Both the position numbers and the translations under genes were made by a program. DNA of 64,000 nt from Actinoallomurus liliacearum (lineage in GTDB: Bacteria > Actinomycetota > Actinomycetes > Streptosporangiales > Streptosporangiaceae): assembly GCF_039542035.1 (NCBI RefSeq), contig NZ_BAABHJ010000005.1, positions 744,001 to 808,000 on the forward strand, given 5' to 3'. How positions within the stretch are numbered: the stretch's first letter is position 1; the number at the start of each line of letters is the position of its first letter. The notes beneath the pieces are model-generated. The model was not told the DNA's origin. It saw only the letters and a list, made by a program, of their open reading frames with translations, and ran no database searches. Positions 26,956-34,910 of the stretch are shown here, piece by piece.

Positions 26956-27088
26956 CCCGGCCCGGAGCAACGCGCCGCGCGCCCCGAGCCCGGCGTGGGG
27001 GAACGCGGACGTCGCCAGGAACACGACGACATGCATCCGGGCTCGGCGCGGCGTGGGTGAGGGCGGGCGTCGATGGGAAGAAGACGAC

Positions 27089-27127
27089 GACGCGCGTCCA
27101 GGCCCGGCGTGGGACGGGACGCGCGTC
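27089..27127. terminator. Bidirectional hairpin between convergent genes
   Basis: gacgcgcgtcc (27089-27099) pairs with ggacgcgcgtc (27117-27127). It lies between truA (+) and the convergent gene ending at 27137 (-), so it could end both transcripts. Confidence 0.6.
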
Positions 27128-27136
27128 GCCTGCCGG

Positions 27137-28621
27137 TCAGCTCTTCGCGCGGACCTCGATGGCCTTGCCGGTGTCCGTGCGGAAGCCGAACGCGACGTCC
27201 TTGAGCGTCGTGTCGTCCGGCTTCGGCTTGTGGGCGTCGGTGAACATCGCGTACGAGTAGATGATGTACCGGCCGCGCTGAATGCTCGCCGCGTAGCCGC
27301 CGCCCTGGTCGATCTTGGGAGCGTCGGTGGCCTTCATCCCGCGGAACCACTTGTAGTGCTCGGCGTCCTGGGCCTTCATCGCGGCGGCCGCGGCGGCGTC
27401 GGTGGGCATCGCCGCGATCCCGGTCGTCACCGCCAGCTTCTTGTCGTCGGAGACGAAGGTCGCCCGTACGACGCGGCGGCAGTGCTGACGGGTCAGCTCC
27501 ACGCTGAAGGGCCCGTTGGCGGTCAGGTTGCAGTGGTCGTTCGGGACGGTCTTCATCAGGACGAACGTGTGCCCGGCGATCTTGAGCTGCTGATCGGGGA
27601 AGACCTCGGTGACGCTGAGCGGCTTGGGGTCCTTCTTCTCGTCCCTGATGTCGATGGGCGTCGGCTTGGGTTTGGGCTTGGGCTTCGGCTTGGCCGACGT
27701 GTGGGTGGGCGTCGGAGCGGCCGGGCTGGGCGTGGGCGGCTGCTGGGCATGGGTCGGCGGAGCGGACGCCGCGTGCTCCTTCGGCGCGTCGTCGGACACC
27801 GTGGTGTAGGCGATGACGCCACCGCCGCCGAGCACGAGCGCGGCGAGCGCGCCGGCGCCGATGAGCAGCGCGCCACGTGCTCCGGCCGCGCCCGCGGCGC
27901 CACGCCAGCGTCCGCCGGGGCCGCGCGGACCGCCGGGCCCGTCGGAGGGAGGGCCGGGTTCGCCCGAGCCGATCTGGGGAGTGGGCCGGGTGGCGTCCAT
28001 CTCCGGCTCCGGTTCCGGCTCCGTGGGCGCCTCGGGGATCGTGCCCGGCGGGAGGATGGCGTCGGGGGTGAGCGGGGGCATGGTGCTCTCCGCCGCGGAG
28101 AGCGGCGGCTCGCCCGCGCGTCGTGCCACGGTCAGGGCGGCACCCGTCTCCGGCTCCAGGACGTCCGTCACGGTCCTCTCGGCGGCTCCCGGGGCCGAGT
28201 CGTCGACCAGGCCCGATGAGGCCGCCGAGGCGGGTCCTGGGGGCCCTGCGGCTCCGGCGGAGGGCTCGGCCGGACGATCCGTCGTCCCCAACCACACCGT
28301 CGCGTTCGCGTTCGGATCGGGTGACGCCGGGCCGCCATCGGTCCCGTACGGGGCGCCGGGAACGTCCGTGGCCGGGCCGTACGCCGGTGCCGAGGGAGGC
28401 GGGGCGTCCGGTACGGGACCGGCCGCCGGGGGCGGAGCGCTGTAGCGGTGCTCCGGGGCGTCCGTCGGGCGGGGTGAAGACGTACCCGCCGAGCGGGGGC
28501 CGGTCGGCGGGTCGGAACGGAGGTCCGAGGGCGTCGCGGCCGTCGGTCGCTGCGGCGGGGCCGTCTCCCGGTTCTCCGCGTCGGGCGCGGGAGATCCGGG
28601 ACGCGGGAGTGGCGGGGTCAT
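27137..28621 (-). CDS. Pro-rich single-pass membrane protein with paired-Cys extracytoplasmic domain
   Basis: The layout is a long disordered Pro/Ser/Gly-rich cytoplasmic N-terminus, one membrane helix (ALLIGAGALAALVLGGGGVI), a Pro/Thr/Lys linker with repeated K-P, then a domain of about 165 residues beginning DPKPLSVTEVFPDQQL. That domain has two cysteines near GHTFVLM...C and RQHCRRVVRATFV. Its nearest visible relative is the next gene on the same strand. ATG 28621 has ggag upstream and gives 494 residues; a GTG at 28681 would add 20. The function is unknown; surface sensing or anchoring is only a guess. Confidence 0.75.
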   Translation of the reverse strand: MTPPLPRPGSPAPDAENRETAPPQRPTAATPSDLRSDPPTGPRSAGTSSPRPTDAPEHRYSAPPPAAGPVPDAPPPSAPAYGPATDVPGAPYGTDGGPASPDPNANATVWLGTTDRPAEPSAGAAGPPGPASAASSGLVDDSAPGAAERTVTDVLEPETGAALTVARRAGEPPLSAAESTMPPLTPDAILPPGTIPEAPTEPEPEPEMDATRPTPQIGSGEPGPPSDGPGGPRGPGGRWRGAAGAAGARGALLIGAGALAALVLGGGGVIAYTTVSDDAPKEHAASAPPTHAQQPPTPSPAAPTPTHTSAKPKPKPKPKPTPIDIRDEKKDPKPLSVTEVFPDQQLKIAGHTFVLMKTVPNDHCNLTANGPFSVELTRQHCRRVVRATFVSDDKKLAVTTGIAAMPTDAAAAAAMKAQDAEHYKWFRGMKATDAPKIDQGGGYAASIQRGRYIIYSYAMFTDAHKPKPDDTTLKDVAFGFRTDTGKAIEVRAKS

Positions 28622-28835
28622 GCTCTCCTCGGCGTCAGGCGTCGGGGGCGGTCCGGAACGGGCCGGGTCGCCCGGCGGCACATCGGCGGGCTGGGGGGTG
28701 ACGAGGGGATCAGCCGGTGTACGACGGCCGGGCGACGCCGGCGTCGGTGGAGGCTCCGACCCTTCCGTTACGGACGGTACAAAAGTCTCGTCACGGCCAG
28801 ACGTGGGTCACTAGAGTATTAGCGAGCGGTGTCCT

Positions 28836-30005
28836 TTATGCGGGTTTGCCAACCATTGACCGGTAGTTCAGAGCTGGTCGCAGATTGCTACCGACTGTCG
28901 CATTCTGCACGAATGCGGTCACACTCGCGTAGTCACTCTGTGTGATTTTCTTGCCGGTCGGGTACTGCACCCAGCTCATGATGAGGTAGTGGCCGTCGGG
29001 GTCGGAGGTCGTGAGCGACAGCCCCTTACCGATCTTGCTGGTGCTCCCGGCGCCCGGCAGCGGCAGGACGTACGCGTCCTTCGGGCGGGACGCCTTCTGC
29101 GCGTACTTGGCCGTGGTCGCCGTCTTGAGGTTGACCACGCCGATGGTGCCGATGAACTTGCCGTTGCTGTACGTCGCGCGCAGCACCTGGGTGCACCCGG
29201 CCTTCACGAGGGCCTTGCGGAACGTGGTGCCGTGCACGGCGCTCGCGCACTTGGGGTCCGAGCGTCGCGTGGTCAGCACGTAGGTGCGGCCGCCGGCCTT
29301 GAACTTCTTGTTCTTGAAGACTTCGGCGAGGGTGAGCGGCTTCGGGTCCGTGGCCCGGGCGGCGAGACGCTCGCCCTTCCCGGTCTCGGTCGGCGTGGGG
29401 GTGGGGGTCGCGGTCGGGGTCTTCGGGGGCGCGGCGGCGGGCTTGGACGCCGCCGTCGGCTTCGGCTCGGGGCCGCCGCCCGAGGACAGCGCGAACGCCG
29501 CTCCGCCGCCGATGACGACGACGCCCGCGGCGACCGCGGCCCCGATGATCAGGAGCTTCTTCCTGCCGCCCGGCCGCTCGTCGCCGGGTACGTCCGCGGC
29601 GGGGTCCTGGCCGTAGGCGCCTGGCATCTCGCCGTACCGGCCCGGCCCACCGGGTCCGCCCGGGGCGTTGTAGCCGCCTGGAGCGTCGAACCCGCCCGTG
29701 CCGCCGTACGGGCCCTCCGCGGGACCGCCCGGTCCGGCGTCGTAGCCGCCGGCGTCCTGGCCGAAGGACCGTGTCTCCTGCCCGTAGCCGCCCGGCTGCT
29801 CGGTGCCGTACGAGGAACCCCCGTAGGAGTTCGGGCCGCCGTACGAACCGGCGGCGTCCTCGTTCTGGGACGTGCCGGAGCCGTACGGGCGTTCGAAGAG
29901 CGAACCGCCGCGGGAGGCCTCATCCTCGGCCGGGCCGTACGGCGACTGCGGCGGCTGCGGAGGTACCCAGCCGCCGGGTTGCTGTTTATCACCCGGAAAA
30001 GCCAT
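28836..30005 (-). CDS. Paralogous Gly/Tyr/Pro-rich membrane-anchored protein
   Basis: The 389-residue product has a Gly/Tyr/Ser/Pro-rich N-terminus (starts MAFPGDKQQPGGW), the helix KLLIIGAAVAAGVVVIGGGA, a Pro/Thr linker, and a C-terminal domain DPKPLTLAEVFKNKKF, GRTYVLTTRRSDPKC and AGCTQVLRATYSNGKFIGTIG. The spacing of DPKPL, EVF, G-x-T-x-V-L, Cys, Cys and V-x-R-A-T matches the neighbouring protein, so the two are tandem paralogues. The start at ATG 30005 is clear. The function is unknown. Confidence 0.8.
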   Translation of the reverse strand: MAFPGDKQQPGGWVPPQPPQSPYGPAEDEASRGGSLFERPYGSGTSQNEDAAGSYGGPNSYGGSSYGTEQPGGYGQETRSFGQDAGGYDAGPGGPAEGPYGGTGGFDAPGGYNAPGGPGGPGRYGEMPGAYGQDPAADVPGDERPGGRKKLLIIGAAVAAGVVVIGGGAAFALSSGGGPEPKPTAASKPAAAPPKTPTATPTPTPTETGKGERLAARATDPKPLTLAEVFKNKKFKAGGRTYVLTTRRSDPKCASAVHGTTFRKALVKAGCTQVLRATYSNGKFIGTIGVVNLKTATTAKYAQKASRPKDAYVLPLPGAGSTSKIGKGLSLTTSDPDGHYLIMSWVQYPTGKKITQSDYASVTAFVQNATVGSNLRPALNYRSMVGKPA

Positions 30006-30043
30006 GACCGCGACCCTACCTGCTCATTTGCGTGTTCAGGCGG

Positions 30044-30763
30044 TTACTTAAAGCCGAAGTCCTGTGTCCACCACGGGCCGCCCGACCCATAAGCGACGCC
30101 GACTCCGATGGCTTTCAAGCTGCAGTTCAGAATGTTCGCCCGATGGCCGGGACTGTTCATCCAGCCTTGTACGACGGCCTCCGGGGTCGCGTAGCCCTTG
30201 GCTATGTTCTCCGCGCCGGGGTCCGCGTAGCCGGCCGCCTTGATGCGGTCCCAGGGGGTCCGTCCGTCCGGCGAATTGTGGTCGAAGTAATTCCGGTCAC
30301 GCATGTCCGCCGAGTGCGCCCGGGCGGCGGTCCGCAGCCGGGTGTCGACGCGCAGGGCCGTGCAGCCGTGGGCGGCTCGCTGCTCGTTCGTGAGACGCAC
30401 CACGGCGCTCTCCGCCGCCGCCGCCTTGCTCGTGCTCTTCGACGGCGTGGCGGTGGCCGTGGACCGGGTGGCGCTGGGGGTGGCGCTGCTCTTGGGCGTC
30501 TTCCGCTTCGGCGTCGGGCTCTTGGACCGGTGGGACGCCTTCGACGGGCGGGCCGACGGGCTCGGGTCGACGGAGGGGCGGACGGCCGATCCCTCGGGAC
30601 TGGGGAAGACGGCGACGTCACGCGCCGGCGTGGTGGCCGGCGAAGGGGAGTGCTGCTGCGCGGCACTCCAGAGCGACCGGGCGGCGATGCCGCCGGAGAC
30701 GAAGACCGCGATCGCCAGCAGCACGAATGCCTGGACGCGGCGTTTGACGCGCTTCGCGGACAG
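30044..30763 (-). CDS. Secreted or anchored CAP-domain protein
   Basis: The C-terminal 125 residues are a CAP/SCP domain: RLTNEQRAAHGCTAL, RTAARAHSADMRDRNYFDHN, GAENIAKGYATPEAVVQGWM and SPGHRANILN. A Ser/Thr/Pro/Lys linker joins it to an N-terminal hydrophobic signal or anchor. The conventional start is GTG 30724, but that leaves no positive N-region. CTG 30763, in frame with SD gggagga and followed by S-A-K-R-V-K-R-R, gives a proper signal sequence, and a stop lies just upstream. I therefore favour CTG, with moderate confidence. Bacterial CAP proteins are of uncertain function. Confidence 0.82.
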   Translation of the reverse strand: MSAKRVKRRVQAFVLLAIAVFVSGGIAARSLWSAAQQHSPSPATTPARDVAVFPSPEGSAVRPSVDPSPSARPSKASHRSKSPTPKRKTPKSSATPSATRSTATATPSKSTSKAAAAESAVVRLTNEQRAAHGCTALRVDTRLRTAARAHSADMRDRNYFDHNSPDGRTPWDRIKAAGYADPGAENIAKGYATPEAVVQGWMNSPGHRANILNCSLKAIGVGVAYGSGGPWWTQDFGFK

Positions 30764-30918
30764 GGGATCCTCCCGGGGGGCAGCGGAGGACCAGCACTAT
30801 AGGCCTACGAAGCCGGTCAAGTCCGGCGTTCTCCGATACTTCCCGGTATAGGGTGTCCAAGAGGACAGCCGTACGATCGTCGCCTCGTGACGACGGAAGA
30901 CGGTCCGCGACGCTCGCT

Positions 30919-30947
30919 TTGCCCGCTGGCGTGCGGGCCGGTAGTCT
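30919..30947 (+). promoter_or_regulatory. Predicted rplM-rpsI promoter
   Basis: TTGCCC (30919-30924), an exact 17-bp spacer and TAGTCT (30942-30947) lie 124 nt upstream of rplM. The -10 context GGTAGTCT is identical to that of the str operon promoter. Confidence 0.6.
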
Positions 30948-31070
30948 GCTAGTTCGTTGTGTGCGTCAGCGTGCCCGTGATCGGGTCGCTCGACCCACCG
31001 GGCCTGCGGCGGCTACTAGGCCGTCCGGCGGACCCAGTCTCTGTCAGACACGAAACGAAGGCTTACGACC

Positions 31071-31514
31071 GTGCGCACCTACACCCCTAAGCCTGCTGAC
31101 GTCCAGCGTCAGTGGCACGTCATCGACGCGACCGATGTCGTGCTGGGTCGGCTGGCCAGCCAGGTCGCAACGCTGCTTCGGGGTAAGCACAAGCCGATCT
31201 ACGCCCCGCATCTCGACACGGGTGACTTCGTCATCATCGTCAACGCCGACAAGGTGGCGCTGTCGGGCAAGAAGCTCGAGCAGAAGAAGGCCTACCGCCA
31301 CTCCGGTTACCCGGGTGGTCTGCGGTCCATCGCCTACTCGGACCTGATGAAGAAGAACCCCGAGCGCGCCGTGGAAAAGGCGATCAAGGGCATGCTTCCG
31401 AAGAACACGCTGGGCCGCAAGATGTTCAGCAAGGTGAAGGTCTACGCCGGCCCCGACCACCCGCACCAGGCCCAGCAGCCGGTGCCCTACGACATCAAGC
31501 AGATCGCGCAGTAA
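31071..31514 (+). CDS. rplM: 50S ribosomal protein L13
   Basis: L13 is an early 23S-binding protein. It has 147 residues from GTG 31071 (MRTYTPKPADVQRQWHVIDA). The family signature KGMLPKNTLGRKMFSKVKVYAG and the C-terminal HPHQAQQP are present. It forms the usual two-gene unit with rpsI. Confidence 0.97.
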   Translation: MRTYTPKPADVQRQWHVIDATDVVLGRLASQVATLLRGKHKPIYAPHLDTGDFVIIVNADKVALSGKKLEQKKAYRHSGYPGGLRSIAYSDLMKKNPERAVEKAIKGMLPKNTLGRKMFSKVKVYAGPDHPHQAQQPVPYDIKQIAQ

Positions 31515-31547
31515 CGCGCGGCATCGAAAGAGATCCAGAGGAGTACC

Positions 31548-32054
31548 GTGGCCGAGCCCACCGGTGTCGAGACGCCCGTTGAGGGTGCCGAGTTCGAAGA
31601 GTACGTGGGGGACTACACCACCGAGTCCCCGGAGGCCGTCGCCGACGAAGCTCCGCGCCCGGTGCTGACCGGCCCGGCCGCCGGCACCGGCCGTCGCAAG
31701 GAGGCCATCGCGCGCGTCCGCATCGTCCCGGGTTCCGGGAAGTGGACGATCAACGGTCGCTCCCTGGACACGTACTTCCCCAACAAGGTCCACCAGCAGG
31801 TCGTGAACGAGCCGTTCGTGACCCTGGGCCTCGAGGACCAGTTCGACGTCATCGCCCGCGTGAGCGGCGGCGGCGTGACCGGCCAGGCCGGTGCGCTGCG
31901 CCTCGGTATCGCGCGCGCCCTGCAGCTGGTCGACCCCGACAACCGCCCGCCGCTGAAGAAGGCCGGCTTCCTCACCCGTGACGCGCGGGCCAAGGAGCGG
32001 AAGAAGTACGGTCTCAAGAAGGCCCGTAAGGCTCCGCAGTACAGCAAGCGTTGA
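31548..32054 (+). CDS. rpsI: 30S ribosomal protein S9
   Basis: S9 reaches the P-site tRNA with its C-terminal tail (ends KKARKAPQYSKR). The 168-residue product has an acidic N-terminal extension of about 40 residues before GTGRRKEAIARVRIVPGSG, as in other actinobacteria. The start is GTG 31548 with rbs agagga. It is followed by a strong terminator. Confidence 0.97.
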   Translation: MAEPTGVETPVEGAEFEEYVGDYTTESPEAVADEAPRPVLTGPAAGTGRRKEAIARVRIVPGSGKWTINGRSLDTYFPNKVHQQVVNEPFVTLGLEDQFDVIARVSGGGVTGQAGALRLGIARALQLVDPDNRPPLKKAGFLTRDARAKERKKYGLKKARKAPQYSKR

Positions 32055-32117
32055 TCGCGCCTGTCCGCCGGCCCGGCTCCGCCCTGGTGGTGGCTGCGGC
32101 TCGTGGACAGGACCTCG

Positions 32118-32155
32118 GCGGTCCCGCCATCCGGCGGGACCGCTGATCGCTTTTT
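32118..32155 (+). terminator. Intrinsic terminator after rpsI
   Basis: gcggtcccgcc (32118-32128) and ggcgggaccgc (32133-32143) form an 11-bp stem with a 4-nt loop, followed by tgatcgcttttt. This is the most classical terminator of the window. Confidence 0.85.
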
Positions 32156-32221
32156 CCCGCGGTCGCGCCTGGGCGGGCGTATCCGGACGCGACCGGTCCG
32201 TGCGTTCGATGGTGGGGTGTT

Positions 32222-33565
32222 GTGGTGGCGCGTCTGTTCGGGACCGACGGCGTACGTGGAGTCGCGAATCGCGACCTGACGGCTTCCCTGGCGCTCGACC
32301 TGTCGGTCGCGGCGGCCCGCGTCCTCGGCGAGGTCGGCGCGTTCGAGGGGCACCGCCCCGTCGCGGTGGTCGGCCGGGACCCGCGCGCGTCCGGTGAGTT
32401 CCTGGAGGCCGCGGTCGTGGCCGGGCTCGCCTCGGCCGGGGTCGACGTCCTCCGGCTCGGCGTGCTGCCGACGCCCGCCGTGGCGTACCTCACCCAGTCG
32501 CTCGGCGCGGACCTGGGCGTCATGCTCTCCGCGTCGCACAACCCCGCCCCCGACAACGGCATCAAGTTCTTCGGCCGGGGCGGCCACAAGCTCGCCGACG
32601 AGATCGAGGACCAGGTCGAGGCCCACCTCGGCCAGGACTGGGCCGGCCCGACCGGGCCCGGCGTCGGGCGGGTCCGCGACGCGCACGGCGAGGTCGAGAG
32701 CTACATCGCGCACCTGCTGTCGACGCTGCCCGGCTCGCTGGACGGCGTGAAGGTCGTCGTCGACTGCGCGCACGGCGCCGCCTCGGGCGTCTCCCCGGAG
32801 GCCCTGCGCCGCGCCGGCGCGACCGTGATCGCGATCGGCGCCTCGCCCGACGGCCTCAACATCAACGACGGGTACGGCTCGACGCACCTGGAGCGCCTGC
32901 AGCGCGCCGTGGTGGAGAACGCCGCGGACGCCGGCATCGCGCACGACGGCGACGCCGACCGCTGCCTCGCGGTGACCGCCTCCGGCGAGGCCATCGACGG
33001 CGACCAGATCATGGCGATCCTGGCCCTGGAGTTGCGCGACACCGGGAAGCTGCCCGGCGACACGGTCGTCGCCACCGTCATGTCCAACCTTGGTTTCAAG
33101 CTCGCCATGCGGGACCAGGGCCTCAACGTCGTCGAGACGGCGGTCGGCGACCGCTACGTCCTGGAGGCGATGAAGGCCGGCGGGTACGCCTTCGGCGGCG
33201 AGCAGTCCGGCCACGTCATCATGCTCGACCACGCCACCACCGGAGACGGCGTGCTCACCGGGCTGCACCTGCTGTCCACCATCGCCCACCGCCGTCGCCC
33301 CCTCGACGAGCTGGCGAAGGTCATGACCCGGCTCCCGCAGGTGCTGATCAACGTCAAGGGCGTGGACAAGTCCAAGGCCAAGACCTCTCCCGAACTGGCC
33401 GCCGCCGTCCAGGCCGCCGAGGCCGAGCTGGGAGACGGCGGCCGGGTGCTCATCCGCCCGAGCGGCACCGAGCCCATGGTGCGCGTCATGGTCGAGGCGC
33501 AGGCCGAGGACCAGGCCCGCGTCGTCGCCGAGCGCCTCGCCGAGGCCGTCCGCGCCGCCCTCTGA
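32222..33565 (+). CDS. glmM: Phosphoglucosamine mutase
   Basis: GlmM converts glucosamine-6-phosphate to glucosamine-1-phosphate for UDP-GlcNAc and peptidoglycan. It has 447 residues; two adjacent GTG codons (32222, 32225) can start MARLFGTDGVRG. The phosphoserine loop is MLSASHNPAPDNGIKFFG, the metal loop DGDADRCLAV and the phosphate-binding loop RPSGTEPMVRVMVE. Its partner glmS lies 26 kb on, beyond the accessory region. Confidence 0.97.
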   Translation: MVARLFGTDGVRGVANRDLTASLALDLSVAAARVLGEVGAFEGHRPVAVVGRDPRASGEFLEAAVVAGLASAGVDVLRLGVLPTPAVAYLTQSLGADLGVMLSASHNPAPDNGIKFFGRGGHKLADEIEDQVEAHLGQDWAGPTGPGVGRVRDAHGEVESYIAHLLSTLPGSLDGVKVVVDCAHGAASGVSPEALRRAGATVIAIGASPDGLNINDGYGSTHLERLQRAVVENAADAGIAHDGDADRCLAVTASGEAIDGDQIMAILALELRDTGKLPGDTVVATVMSNLGFKLAMRDQGLNVVETAVGDRYVLEAMKAGGYAFGGEQSGHVIMLDHATTGDGVLTGLHLLSTIAHRRRPLDELAKVMTRLPQVLINVKGVDKSKAKTSPELAAAVQAAEAELGDGGRVLIRPSGTEPMVRVMVEAQAEDQARVVAERLAEAVRAAL

Positions 33566-33701
33566 TCGCGGATCGCTCGTCCTCCGACCATCGTCATCAC
33601 TTTACGTGGGTGACCGATACCGCTCGTGACGGCACGGGTACGTCGATCATGACGGCCGTGCCGCCGAGCGGCGGTCACCACGAGACGAAGGTCGAGCACC
33701 C

Positions 33702-33908
33702 ATGACATCAGTGGCGCGTGTCACCGAGATCAGCGCGATCTCGGAGTCGAGTTTCGAGGACGCCGTGAAGGTCGGCATCAGCCGGGCCGGGGAGACCCTG
33801 CGCAAGCTCAAGTCCGCCTGGATCAAGGAGATGGAGGTCCAGCTCTCCGAGAACGGGGACATCAGCGGCTACAAGGTCAACATGCTGGTCACCTTCGTCC
33901 TCGAATAG
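33702..33908 (+). CDS. Dodecin-like small protein
   Basis: The 68-residue product (starts MTSVARVTEISAISESSFED) has the dodecin pattern: short beta strand, helix with AVKVGISRAGETLRKLKSAW, then two long strands (VNMLVTFVLE at the end). Dodecins form hollow dodecamers storing flavins. In my hand alignment the flavin-stacking Trp that follows the helix in classical dodecins falls on Ser/Ala here, with a Trp two positions later, so flavin binding is uncertain. ATG 33702; monocistronic, after glmM. Confidence 0.8.
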   Translation: MTSVARVTEISAISESSFEDAVKVGISRAGETLRKLKSAWIKEMEVQLSENGDISGYKVNMLVTFVLE

Positions 33909-33921
33909 GACCTCGTACGGG

Positions 33922-34410
33922 TCAGGAGGCCCGAGCCGCGCGGGTGGACGCCCGCTCGGCCATGCGCCGTACGACCCCCGAGCCCGGGGAACCGCCGAGG
34001 GCGTGTGACAACGGATGGACGAGCCGGGCACCGGGCACGCGCAGTGCACCCATGAACGCGAACCTCGTCCGATCCGCCTCGGCCACCGCCGCCATTCCGC
34101 CCACCAGGAAGCGGCTCTGCATCCAGCACCATCCCGGCCTGAGCACGACGTCGAACCGCGCTCGCTGCCCGAACCGTCCCCGCGCCCGCGCCTCGAGCCG
34201 GTCCCCGTCCGCCCGGGTGACCCGCATGGCGCGGACGTCGGTGAGCAGGTGCGGGAACTCGTTCTCAAGGTCGGCGGCGACCGCCCACACCTCGTCGAAG
34301 GGCACGGCCAGCACGTCCTCGGCGTACACCGCGCCGGGGACGGTCGCCGCCATGATCCGCAGGCGGCGTACGGGATCGAGGTCGGCCTCGGGCCAGTTCG
34401 TGTCGGTCAT
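33922..34410 (-). CDS. SRPBCC (START/Bet v1-like) domain protein
   Basis: The 162-residue product starts MTDTNWPEADLDPVRRL. AEDVLAVPFDEVWAVAADLENEFPHL and RFDVVLRPGWCWMQSRFLVGGMAAV match the SRPBCC hydrophobic-cavity fold seen in polyketide cyclases and lipid transfer proteins; the ligand is unknown. ATG 34410 overlaps the sigma factor stop as atga, making it the last gene of a three-gene coupled operon. An ATG two codons earlier is possible. Confidence 0.7.
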   Translation of the reverse strand: MTDTNWPEADLDPVRRLRIMAATVPGAVYAEDVLAVPFDEVWAVAADLENEFPHLLTDVRAMRVTRADGDRLEARARGRFGQRARFDVVLRPGWCWMQSRFLVGGMAAVAEADRTRFAFMGALRVPGARLVHPLSHALGGSPGSGVVRRMAERASTRAARAS

Positions 34411-34910
34411 CGCCATGCCTTCCGGAAGCTGAGCCGCGCCCTGTGCAGCCGTGACTTCACCGTCCCCGTCGATATCTCCAGCAGTTCGCCGACAGCCCGT
34501 TCCCCGTGACCCTCCAGGTCTCGGAGCATGAGGACCGCACGGTGCTCCGGTGACAGCCGGCGCAGGACGTCATGGACGTCCGCGGCCAACTGCGGGTCGC
34601 CCGGCTGCGGTACGTCGTCCAGCTCGGCGGGCCGGGTGCCCTGCGCGCGGCGCGCCATCCGTACCGCCTCCCGGATCGCGATGGACCGGGCCCAGCCGAA
34701 GACCGCGCCGGGATCGCGCAGGCCCCGGAGGCCGCGGAAGATCGCGATGAGCGCCTCCTGCGCGGCGTCCGGGCCGTCGTCCAACGCGATCGGGCCGCAG
34801 ATCCGGCCGACGTACGGGGCCAGGAGGTCGAGCAGATCGTGCATCGCCATGCCGTCGCCCCGCTGTGCCGCCCGGACCAGCGCGGCGGCACGCTCCGAGT
34901 CGCCGTTCAC
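34407..34910 (-). CDS. ECF-type RNA polymerase sigma factor
   Basis: The 167-residue product has region 2 (DLLAPYVGRICGPIALDDGPDAAQEALIAIFRGL, WARSIAIREAVRMARR) and region 4 (LRRLSPEHRAVLMLRDLEGHGERAVGELLEISTGTVKSRLHRARL). No anti-sigma factor gene is adjacent; instead it is translationally coupled by 4-nt overlaps to a hydrolase upstream and an SRPBCC protein downstream. Those partners may sense or produce a lipophilic signal, but that is speculation. Confidence 0.9.
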   Translation of the reverse strand: MNGDSERAAALVRAAQRGDGMAMHDLLDLLAPYVGRICGPIALDDGPDAAQEALIAIFRGLRGLRDPGAVFGWARSIAIREAVRMARRAQGTRPAELDDVPQPGDPQLAADVHDVLRRLSPEHRAVLMLRDLEGHGERAVGELLEISTGTVKSRLHRARLSFRKAWR

